The notes under the pieces: generated by a model
Told to the model about the DNA's origin: nothing
The model's input: the letters and a program-made list of their open reading frames with translations, nothing else
Database searches by the model: none
NCBI GenBank assembly: GCA_023474015.1
Contig: JAMCYN010000141.1
Location: forward strand, 1-58,512
Direction of reading: 5' to 3'
Length of the DNA stretch: 58,512 nt
DNA from: Armatimonadota bacterium
Lineage (GTDB): Bacteria > Armatimonadota > UBA5829
Program-made: the position numbers and the translations under genes
In this document: in pieces, positions 1-5,752 of the stretch
How the letters are laid out: the number at the start of each line of letters is the position of its first letter
Position numbering within the stretch: the first letter of the stretch is position 1

Positions 1-154
1 CCCGAGCATCGTTCTTCAGCCTCTTTGCATGCCGATAGCTTACACCCAAACTGCGAGCAGCCTCCATAAGAGTCAGCTTGCCATCCAACACCATGCGCAA
101 TACGTGGTAACGATGAATATCCCTCTGGCTAATACTAATGACCCCATTTCCCAT
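1..154 (-). CDS. IS transposase N-terminus (ISNCY/IS1202-like), partial
   Basis: Reading leftwards from an ATG at 154, 51 codons stay open to the window edge. The product begins MGNGVISISQRDIHRYHVLR and continues with a helix-turn-helix (LTLMEAARSLGVSYRHAKRLK). This is the usual N-terminal DNA-binding segment of transposases in the ISNCY/IS1202-type group, which cut and join the element's ends. Only the first part is visible, so an intact DDE catalytic domain cannot be judged. The ATG lies just inside the terminal repeat described separately. The family name rests on recognising the HTH sequence and the terminal repeat style; another HTH transposase family is possible. Confidence 0.6.
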   Translation of the reverse strand, partial: MGNGVISISQRDIHRYHVLRMVLDGKLTLMEAARSLGVSYRHAKRLKNDAR

Positions 155-201
155 GGGGACATTATCGCTCGGCAGTTAAGGGGGACATAATCGCTCGGCA
201 A
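154..201. repeat. Terminal repeat of the IS element, two tandem units
   Basis: Two near-identical units, GGGGACATTATCGCTCGGCA (from 155) and GGGGACATAATCGCTCGGCA (from 181), stand in direct repeat just outside the transposase start. They differ at one base. Doubled GGGGACAtt motifs at the ends are typical of ISNCY-type elements. The second unit ends at 200-201, which probably marks the right end of the element; chromosomal sequence with a promoter follows directly. Confidence 0.55.
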
Positions 202-222
202 GTACATCTTCATTTCCCTTCA

Positions 223-252
223 TTGACACTCCACGTTTCCCCGTGCTAGACT
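223..252 (+). promoter_or_regulatory. Sigma-70-type promoter for rimI-tsaD
   Basis: TTGACA at 223-228 and TAGACT at 247-252 are separated by 18 bp. Transcription would begin near 259. That leaves only about 10 nt before the first possible GTG at 269, which favours a rimI start further in. The promoter lies about 20 bp beyond the IS terminal repeat, so the insertion may lie close to the native upstream region. Confidence 0.5.
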
Positions 253-301
253 ACGGGAAAACTCGCTGGTGTCTAGGGTGGATTTTGTAGTGCCTGTGCT
301 G

Positions 302-826
302 GTGGATATTAGGGACATGCGGCGCGAGGATGTGCCGAGGGTGATGGAGATCGAGCGGGAGTGCTTCCCGACGCCTTGGCACGAGAGCGCCTACCTCACC
401 GAGACCTCCAACCGCTCGGCATATTATATCGTGGCTTCAGTCGATTCGCTGGTTGTCGGCTATGCGGGTATGTGGATTATAATGGATGAGGCGCACATCA
501 CCACTCTGGGGGTCGCTAAGGACTTTCGCGGCGCAGGGATCGGAGAACAGCTATTGATTGCTCTGCTGGACGAGGCCATACGGCGGCATGCGCGGCGTGC
601 CACACTCGAGGTGCGGCAGAGCAACCAGGCCGCCCAGAGCCTCTATCGCAAGTATGGTTTCACTCCCGCCGCGATTCGCCGGGGCTATTATACGGACAAC
701 CACGAGAACGCGGTCGTGATGTGGGTCGACAGCATGATCACTTCCACGTTCAAGGCACATTATCGCGCGCTTAAGCAGCGTCTGGCCGAAGAGATGAGGC
801 AGGAATCCTCGGAAGGCGTCGCGTGA
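302..826 (+). CDS. rimI: Ribosomal protein S18-alanine N-acetyltransferase (RimI-like)
   Basis: This is a GNAT-fold acetyltransferase of the RimI type, which transfers acetyl from acetyl-CoA to the N-terminal alanine of ribosomal protein S18 or other substrates. The sequence has the RimI opening (IExxCFxxPW), the acetyl-CoA loop (DFRGAGIGEQLL) and the C-terminal SNQAAQSLYRKYGF motif with a following YY. Length is 174 aa from the GTG at 302; E. coli RimI has 148, and a charged C-terminal tail explains the difference. The frame is open from a GTG at 269, and an ATG lies at 317; none has a clear Shine-Dalgarno. The start at 302 matches where the family usually begins. The gene overlaps tsaD by 4 bp (GTGA), a common rimI-tsaD pairing. 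Confidence 0.85.
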   Translation: MDIRDMRREDVPRVMEIERECFPTPWHESAYLTETSNRSAYYIVASVDSLVVGYAGMWIIMDEAHITTLGVAKDFRGAGIGEQLLIALLDEAIRRHARRATLEVRQSNQAAQSLYRKYGFTPAAIRRGYYTDNHENAVVMWVDSMITSTFKAHYRALKQRLAEEMRQESSEGVA

Positions 827-1824
827 AGATACTTGGCATCGAGACAAGCTGCGATGAGACCAGCGCGGCAGTGGTCGAGGGCGGCGTCACAATCCTCTCC
901 AACGTAATCGCGTCCCAGACCGATCTCCACAGCCAGTTCGGCGGCGTGGTGCCGGAGGTCGCCTCCCGGCGGCACGTCGAGCTTATTCTTCCGACCGTCC
1001 AGAAGGCCCTGGATGATGCCGGCAGCGCGCTCACCAACATCGACGTAATAAGCGTGATCAACCGCCCCGGCCTGATCGGCGCGCTGATAGTCGGCGTGGC
1101 GGCGGGCAAGACAATCGCCTATGCGGCGAACCTCCCATTGGTCCCGGTACACCACTTGGAGGCCCACATATATGCCAACTGGCTGGTTTCGAGCGATATC
1201 GAGTTTCCGGTGGTTTGCCTTGTTGTTAGCGGCGGGCACAGCGACCTGATCTATATGACGGACCATGGCAAATATGAGATCCTGGCCCGAACGCGCGACG
1301 ATGCGGCGGGCGAGGCGTTCGATAAGTGCGCGCGGGCAATGGGCCTGGGCTATCCCGGCGGCCCTATCATCGACAAGCTCGCTAAGGACGGCAATCCCCG
1401 AGCGGTGGCGTTCCCGAGGGCGAAGGTCGGTGACACGCTCGATTTCAGCTTCAGTGGCCTGAAGACGGCGGTTATTCGATACGTCGAGGGCGCCGAGGGG
1501 CGAGTTGCGCTTCCGGAGCTCGCGGCCAGCTTCCAGCAGGCGGTGATCGATGTGCTCGTGGACCATGCATTCCGCGCCGCGCGCGAGAAGGGCGTAGGAC
1601 GCGTGCTTATGGCAGGGGGTGTGGCGGCGAACAGCGGGTTGCAGTCGGCAATGAAAGCACGAGGAGCCGAACTCGGCATCGCCGTGGGCGCGCCGCCGCC
1701 GATATTATGCACCGATAACGCCGCCATGGTCGCCTCGGCTGCCTACTTCGCCTACCAGCGCGGAGAGTTGGCCGGACTGGATTTGGATTGCCACGCTTCG
1801 GAGCCGATTGGGAAGAGAGCTTAG
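823..1824 (+). CDS. tsaD: tRNA N6-threonylcarbamoyladenosine transferase TsaD
   Basis: TsaD (Gcp/YgjD/Kae1) transfers the threonylcarbamoyl group from TC-AMP to A37 of ANN-decoding tRNAs, working with TsaB and TsaE in bacteria. The protein is 333 aa, a normal length. It opens with the actin-like motif MKILGIETSCDETSAAVV, carries the metal-binding HHLEAH motif near residues 110-115, the SGGHSDL segment and the C-terminal GGVAANSGL and CTDNAAM motifs. It starts with GTG, translationally coupled to rimI through a GTGA overlap. All expected active-site motifs are present, so it should be functional. Confidence 0.96.
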   Translation: MKILGIETSCDETSAAVVEGGVTILSNVIASQTDLHSQFGGVVPEVASRRHVELILPTVQKALDDAGSALTNIDVISVINRPGLIGALIVGVAAGKTIAYAANLPLVPVHHLEAHIYANWLVSSDIEFPVVCLVVSGGHSDLIYMTDHGKYEILARTRDDAAGEAFDKCARAMGLGYPGGPIIDKLAKDGNPRAVAFPRAKVGDTLDFSFSGLKTAVIRYVEGAEGRVALPELAASFQQAVIDVLVDHAFRAAREKGVGRVLMAGGVAANSGLQSAMKARGAELGIAVGAPPPILCTDNAAMVASAAYFAYQRGELAGLDLDCHASEPIGKRA

Positions 1825-1831
1825 GAGGTCG

Positions 1832-1957
1832 ATGGCTGTGTTCAAGGCTGCGTTTCGAGGAGCGAAAATCGACAAAGACGCGTTTCGCGGAGTATGGGAA
1901 GAAGAACTCAGGCTTGAGGAAGAGGAATATCGCTGCCGTAAGCGCAGACATTACTGA
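1832..1957 (+). CDS. Small ORF, 41 aa, unknown
   Basis: An ATG at 1832 follows a near-perfect Shine-Dalgarno (TTAGGAGG, 1821-1828) that overlaps the tsaD stop. The 41-residue product begins MAVFKAAFRGAKIDKD and has an internal near-repeat (AFRGAKIDKDAFRG) and a charged, Glu/Arg-rich second half (WEEELRLEEEEYRCRKRR). No family is recognised. The strong ribosome binding site next to a co-transcribed gene is the main support. It may be a real small basic/acidic protein or a decayed gene end. Confidence 0.3.
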   Translation: MAVFKAAFRGAKIDKDAFRGVWEEELRLEEEEYRCRKRRHY

Positions 1958-1976
1958 AACTGATCGGATAGAACTA

Positions 1977-2006
1977 TTGACAATCCCCCTACCTACCTGC
2001 TACAAT
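1977..2006 (+). promoter_or_regulatory. Strong sigma-70 promoter before the arg run
   Basis: TTGACA (1977-1982) and TACAAT (2001-2006) are spaced by 18 bp, close to the ideal housekeeping consensus. Transcription should begin near 2013 and read the Arg-rich ORF, the hairpin terminator at 2192-2226 and then argB. No other good promoter is seen between here and argB. Confidence 0.7.
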
Positions 2007-2038
2007 CACCTAAAATTGCCATAATTGGTAATACGATA

Positions 2039-2167
2039 ATGAGCGGACAGACGAGCTACATACATTCCTATAACGGCCTCATCGAGACCCGCGCCAGACG
2101 CTCGGGCGCTCGCGCGCGTACGCCCCACATATCAACGCCGTGGCCGGAAATGATGCGTCTGCTTTAG
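2039..2167 (+). CDS. Candidate Arg-rich leader peptide before argB
   Basis: An ATG-started ORF of 42 codons lies about 25 nt downstream of the predicted transcription start. Five of ten consecutive codons (18-27) encode arginine (segment RARRSGARAR), and a sixth follows at codon 40. The stop at 2165-2167 lies 24 nt before a rho-independent terminator, and arginine biosynthesis genes follow. This is the layout of an amino-acid leader peptide used in transcription attenuation. Against it, no clear Shine-Dalgarno is present and the GC-rich stretch gives arginine codons easily. The same RNA can fold in nested helices (CAGACG 2048-2053 with CGTCTG 2156-2161; CGGCC 2074-2078 with GGCCG 2142-2146), so a non-coding RNA of about 200 nt is the alternative. 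Confidence 0.35.
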   Translation: MSGQTSYIHSYNGLIETRARRSGARARTPHISTPWPEMMRLL

Positions 2168-2191
2168 CAATTATTGATCGCACAGCATTTC

Positions 2192-2226
2192 AAGCCGCGG
2201 TATACTATCCGCGGCTTTTATTATTT
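2192..2226 (+). terminator. Rho-independent terminator / possible attenuator before argB
   Basis: The arms AAGCCGCGG (2192-2200) and CCGCGGCTT (2209-2217) pair fully around an 8-nt loop (TATACTAT), and a T-rich run (TTTTATTATTT) follows. It lies between the promoter at 1977-2006 and argB with no promoter visible after it, so read-through should be needed to express argB from that promoter. A clear competing antiterminator helix was not found by eye. Confidence 0.75.
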
Positions 2227-2243
2227 GAAGGGCATCGGAAGGT

Positions 2244-2267
2244 GTTTCGGGAATTCATTCCCGAAAC
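2244..2267. promoter_or_regulatory. 24-bp palindrome directly upstream of argB
   Basis: The 11-base arms GTTTCGGGAAT and ATTCCCGAAAC flank a 2-base centre (TC), 17 bp before the argB start. The centre is too tight for an ideal RNA hairpin, so a dimeric-repressor operator is likelier. The GAAT/ATTC core recalls the arginine-repressor ARG box (TGAAT-N4-ATTCA), but the spacing is 2 rather than 4 and the flanks differ, so it is not called an ARG box. Confidence 0.45.
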
Positions 2268-2283
2268 GTGCTGAGGGACCACT

Positions 2284-3141
2284 ATGAACTATACAAGCGA
2301 AGAAGCCAACATACTCGTCCAGGCGCTGCCCTATATCCAGCGATATGCGGGCAAGATCATCGTGATCAAATACGGCGGCAACGCTATGATAGACGATGAT
2401 CTGAAGTCGAGCGTCCTGCGGGACGTGGTGCTGATGCATTATGTCGGCATGAAACCGATACTCGTTCACGGCGGCGGGCCGGAGATCAGCGCCGTTATGA
2501 AGAAGCTGGGCAAGGAGCCGGAGTTCGTCGACGGCCGCAGGGTCACCGACGCCGAGACCATGGAGATAGTCGAGATGGTTCTCGCGGGCAAGACCAACAA
2601 GGGCATCGTCTCGATCATCAACGGTATGGGCGCGAAGGCGGTTGGTCTGTCGGGCAAGGACGCGAACCTGATAGTCGCCGAGAAGGCCAACGGTGAGGTG
2701 GACCTCGGCTTCGTAGGCCAGGTCGCGCGCATCAACCCAAGGATTCTAACGGACCTTCTGGAGCACGGTTATATACCCGTCGTGTCGTCGGTCGCGATAG
2801 GCCCGAACGGCGAGAGCTTCAACGTGAACGCCGACCACATAGCCGGTGAGATCGCCGCCGAAGTCGACGCGACCAAACTGATGATGATGACCGATGTGCC
2901 GGGCATCTACTCGGATTTCGATGATAAATCGACCCTTATCTCCGAGCTTCGCGTGAAAGACGCCAAGAAGATGATCCAGACGAAGCAGATAGACAAGGGC
3001 ATGATTCCGAAAGTGGAGGCCTGCATCACGGCGCTCGCCGGCGCCGTCGAGCGCACCCACATAATCGACGGCACCATGCCGCACTCGCTTCTGATGGAGA
3101 TATTCACGGACACGGGGATCGGGACGATGATAGTGCCGTAA
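2284..3141 (+). CDS. argB: Acetylglutamate kinase
   Basis: ArgB phosphorylates N-acetyl-L-glutamate with ATP, the second step of arginine synthesis. The product is 285 aa, a normal length. It has the N-terminal phosphate-binding KYGGNAM motif, the HGGGPEISAVMKKLG substrate loop, the FVDGRRVTDAETMEIVEMVL segment, and the late motif NVNADHIAGEIA. An extended N-terminal helix (NYTSEEANILVQALPYIQRY) is of the kind found in hexameric, arginine-inhibited ArgB enzymes, so feedback inhibition is plausible. GAGGG precedes the ATG. It is the first enzyme gene of the run that extends to pyrD. Confidence 0.97.
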   Translation: MNYTSEEANILVQALPYIQRYAGKIIVIKYGGNAMIDDDLKSSVLRDVVLMHYVGMKPILVHGGGPEISAVMKKLGKEPEFVDGRRVTDAETMEIVEMVLAGKTNKGIVSIINGMGAKAVGLSGKDANLIVAEKANGEVDLGFVGQVARINPRILTDLLEHGYIPVVSSVAIGPNGESFNVNADHIAGEIAAEVDATKLMMMTDVPGIYSDFDDKSTLISELRVKDAKKMIQTKQIDKGMIPKVEACITALAGAVERTHIIDGTMPHSLLMEIFTDTGIGTMIVP

Positions 3142-3212
3142 CCCTTTCGGAGTGCGCGGTGACCCCGCGCTTTGGACTGCGGCGTGATCCGCCGCTTTGC
3201 TTGGAGGACGCT

Positions 3213-3437
3213 ATGAGACATTTTAAGGTCGTTGTGGAGAAGCACTCGGATGGCTACGTTGCATATCCGATTGGGATGAAAGGTGTCGTGGTGGGCGAAG
3301 GCGACTCGTATGAGGAGGTCTTGGCCGATGTGAAGTCCGCAATCGCCTTTCACTTGGAGACGTTTGGGGGCGAAGCGCTGGATACGGATTCACCCGTATT
3401 GGAAGTCTTCGTGGCCGAAACATCGGTAGCGGCATGA
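3213..3437 (+). CDS. hicB: HicB-like antitoxin (UPF0150 type)
   Basis: The 74-aa product matches the short HicB partial RNase-H fold: MRHFKVVVEKHSDGYVAYP, then GVVVGEGDSYEEVLADVKSA and a C-terminal VAETSVAA. HicB proteins neutralise the HicA mRNA interferase. The ATG at 3213 has a strong GGAGG (3203-3207); the frame is open from 3159 but those upstream codons have no ribosome site. It overlaps hicA by 4 bp (ATGA). The order antitoxin-then-toxin is the reverse of E. coli hicAB. No separate C-terminal DNA-binding domain is present, so any autoregulation would need another route. It sits inside the arginine gene run. Confidence 0.85.
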   Translation: MRHFKVVVEKHSDGYVAYPIGMKGVVVGEGDSYEEVLADVKSAIAFHLETFGGEALDTDSPVLEVFVAETSVAA

Positions 3438-3682
3438 CACCCAAGTTCCCTGTTGACGTTCCCAAGGGAAAAGTGGTCAAGACGCTGGAATCACTTGGGT
3501 TTCGTGTCGTGCGCGAGCGGGAGCATATCTCAATGGTGCGGGACAATGCGGACGGTACCCGAACGCCATTGACAATGCCCAACCATCCGAGGATAAAGTC
3601 GTCTACGCTGAGGACGATCTGCACCCAGGCGGGAATACTGCGCGCGGAGTTCGAGAAGGCTTATGAGCAGACAAAGCGTTGA
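3434..3682 (+). CDS. hicA: HicA-like mRNA interferase toxin
   Basis: The 82-aa protein has the double-stranded-RNA-binding-like HicA/YcfA fold signature: a KTLESLGFRVVREREHISM stretch, where the histidine is the expected catalytic residue, followed by TPLTMPNHPRIKSSTLRTIC and a final helix. HicA toxins cleave mRNA independently of ribosomes when free of HicB. The start overlaps the hicB stop (ATGA), so toxin translation is coupled to antitoxin translation. The last 20 bp overlap the earliest possible start of the next gene. Confidence 0.85.
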   Translation: MTPKFPVDVPKGKVVKTLESLGFRVVREREHISMVRDNADGTRTPLTMPNHPRIKSSTLRTICTQAGILRAEFEKAYEQTKR

Positions 3683-3692
3683 GGCAGAGTGT

Positions 3693-4454
3693 ATGGACTA
3701 TTGTGGCAAGTACTGGGCTTTGATATACGACCAGTTCAACCACGGGCGTCACGAGAAGGAACTGGAGTTCTATCTAGCTCAGGCGCGAGACTGCCAGGGG
3801 CCGGTGTTGGAGGTAGCTTGCGGCACCGGGATGATCCTGCTGCCGATGCTGAGAAGAGGTATCGACGCGCATGGCTTCGACATATCTGGTGATATGCTGG
3901 GCACGCTCCTTTCAAAGGCTCAGGCCGAGGGCATTCCGGATATCGAAAACCGCGTCCAGCAGATGGATATGGTAGATTTCCACTACGATGTGCGGTTCGA
4001 TGCAGTATTCATCCCGGCGCGGTCGTTCCTGCACCTGATAGAGCAGGAAAGACAAATCGCCTGTCTCAGGAATGTACGAGATCACCTGGCAGATGGAGGC
4101 AAGCTTGCCCTGAACTTCTTCAATCCGAGTCTGCGGTCGCTCGCGAACAGCACGACAGAGCCAGAAGAGTTCACGTCGCAGGGAACGTACGTTGATCCTT
4201 CTGACGGCGGCAGGATCGATCTGTCATTTAAGGAAGTCAGCGACCTTGCCAACCAGGTCCGGCACGTGACCTGGCGGTTTGATGTCCGTGGTTCGGAGCA
4301 CTTGACTGAGATGGGGATCAGGTGGATCTACATGGAGGAGTTCAAGCTGCTCCTGCGGCTGGCCGGGTTCGCGCGGTGGAAGCTTTATGGCGACTTCGAC
4401 AAGTCTGAGTTCACCGCTCAGAGCGATGAGATGGTGTGGGTCGCTTGGAAATAG
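3693..4454 (+). CDS. Class I SAM-dependent methyltransferase
   Basis: The 253-aa protein has the SAM-binding motif I (GPVLEVACGTGMILLPMLRRG), an acidic motif II (GFDISGDML) and the usual post-motif segments (DAVFIPARSFLHLI; LADGGKLALNFFNP). The overall pattern fits small-molecule methyltransferases of the Methyltransf_25/11 type; the substrate is unknown. I chose the ATG at 3693, which follows the hicA stop and a GAGGCAG site; an ATG at 3663 in the same frame would overlap hicA by 20 bp. It lies between the toxin-antitoxin pair and argD and may have arrived with the pair. Confidence 0.8.
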   Translation: MDYCGKYWALIYDQFNHGRHEKELEFYLAQARDCQGPVLEVACGTGMILLPMLRRGIDAHGFDISGDMLGTLLSKAQAEGIPDIENRVQQMDMVDFHYDVRFDAVFIPARSFLHLIEQERQIACLRNVRDHLADGGKLALNFFNPSLRSLANSTTEPEEFTSQGTYVDPSDGGRIDLSFKEVSDLANQVRHVTWRFDVRGSEHLTEMGIRWIYMEEFKLLLRLAGFARWKLYGDFDKSEFTAQSDEMVWVAWK

Positions 4455-4475
4455 CGATTGAAGAAAGAGGTCAAA

Positions 4476-5660
4476 ATGGTAACAGCGGAAACAATGATCA
4501 CCGCCACCACCATGGCGCTTGATAATCAATATGTAATGCACACCTACGGCCGGCTGCCGGTCGTGTTCGTGAGGGGTGAGGGGTGCATGGTCTACGACGC
4601 CGACGGCAAGGAGTATCTGGACCTGGTCGCGGGGATCGCCGTGAACGGTCTGGGGCACTGCCACCCGAAGGTCGTCGAGGCGATATGCAAGCAGGCCGGA
4701 ACGTTGATGCACACGAGCAATTTGTATCATACGGTCCCTCAGCCGCTATTGGCAAAACTCCTTGTCGAGCTCTCGGGGATGGGTAAGGCGTTTTTCTGCA
4801 ACTCCGGCGCGGAGGCGAACGAGGCCGCGATGAAGATCGCCAAGAAAGCCGCCAAGCTCACCGGTAATTCCGAGAAGACCGGCATCGTCACCGCCGAGCA
4901 GTCGTTCCATGGCCGGACGCTCGCCGCCATCACCGCCACCGGCCAGCCGAAGTATCAGAAATCGTTCACCCCGCTGGTTCCGGGGTTCAGCTATATTCCG
5001 TATAATGATGTGGAAGCCCTCAAGGCCGTCGTTAGCGAGAACACCTGCGCGGTTATGATGGAGCCGGTGCAGGGCGAGAGCGGCGTCCACCCGGCGACTA
5101 ATGACTTCCTGCGGACCGCCCGCGAGCTGTGCGACAAGTTCAACGCGGCGCTCATATTCGACGAGGTCCAGACCGGCCTCGGGCGGACGGGCAAGCTGTT
5201 CGGCTATCAGAACTTCGATGTTGTTCCGGACATTATGACCCTTGCAAAGACCCTCGGCGGGGGGTTCCCAATCGGGGCCTGCCTCGCGCGTGGCAAGTAT
5301 GCGGACGTATTCGAGCCGGGTGACCATGCGGCCACATTCGGCGGCAATCCGCTCGCATGCGCGGCTGCAATCGCGGCGGTGACTGAGATATCCGAGGGCG
5401 GATGGGTCGCAAACGCCGCCGAGGTCGGGGCCTACTTCAGGCAGCGATTGGCCGAGCTTGACGACATCAAGGAAGTTCGAGGTCTTGGTCTGATGATCGC
5501 CGCCGAGTTCGCCAAACCGAAGGCGAAGGACATGGCTTCCAAGGCACTGGCGAACGGTCTGATCGTCAATGCCATAGGTGAGAACATATTGCGCTTTGTC
5601 CCACCGCTTATCATTACGAAGGCATTGGTGGACAGGGCGATGGACGTTCTAAGTTCTTAG
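4476..5660 (+). CDS. argD: Acetylornithine aminotransferase
   Basis: ArgD is a class III PLP aminotransferase that converts N-acetylglutamate semialdehyde to N-acetylornithine. The 394-aa product carries the family marks: CNSGAEANEAAMK, the SFHGRT segment, the DEVQTGLGRTG motif before the PLP-binding lysine in TLAKTLGGGFPIGA, and FGGNPLA near the C-terminus. The ATG at 4476 follows AAGAAAGAGG. The same fold also covers succinylornithine, ornithine and GABA aminotransferases; the neighbours settle the role in arginine synthesis. Confidence 0.95.
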   Translation: MVTAETMITATTMALDNQYVMHTYGRLPVVFVRGEGCMVYDADGKEYLDLVAGIAVNGLGHCHPKVVEAICKQAGTLMHTSNLYHTVPQPLLAKLLVELSGMGKAFFCNSGAEANEAAMKIAKKAAKLTGNSEKTGIVTAEQSFHGRTLAAITATGQPKYQKSFTPLVPGFSYIPYNDVEALKAVVSENTCAVMMEPVQGESGVHPATNDFLRTARELCDKFNAALIFDEVQTGLGRTGKLFGYQNFDVVPDIMTLAKTLGGGFPIGACLARGKYADVFEPGDHAATFGGNPLACAAAIAAVTEISEGGWVANAAEVGAYFRQRLAELDDIKEVRGLGLMIAAEFAKPKAKDMASKALANGLIVNAIGENILRFVPPLIITKALVDRAMDVLSS

Positions 5661-5745
5661 TTTTCGGGTTGCGGGTTACGAGTTGAAGGAATGGTGCATT
5701 ACCAAACCCGAAACTCGCAACACGCAAACTCGCAACTCTCCCGGA
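5661..5745. repeat. Palindromic intergenic repeat (GGGTTGCGGGTTACGAG family)
   Basis: A left arm (CGGGTTGCGGGTTACGAGTTG) is mirrored by ACCCGAAACTCGCAAC and two further CTCGCAA units. The element fills the argD-argF gap and could fold as an imperfect hairpin. The argF ribosome site (CGGAGG) follows directly. It is one of about ten such families in this window. Confidence 0.5.
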
Positions 5746-5752
5746 GGTAGTT

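Noticed and set aside
2007..2226. T-box or tRNA in the argB leader
   Set aside because: No T-box consensus (AGGGTGG..ACCGCG) and no tRNA T-loop or cloverleaf could be found.
2244..2267. Canonical ARG box
   Set aside because: The palindrome centre is 2 bases, not 4, and the TGAAT half-site is not matched.
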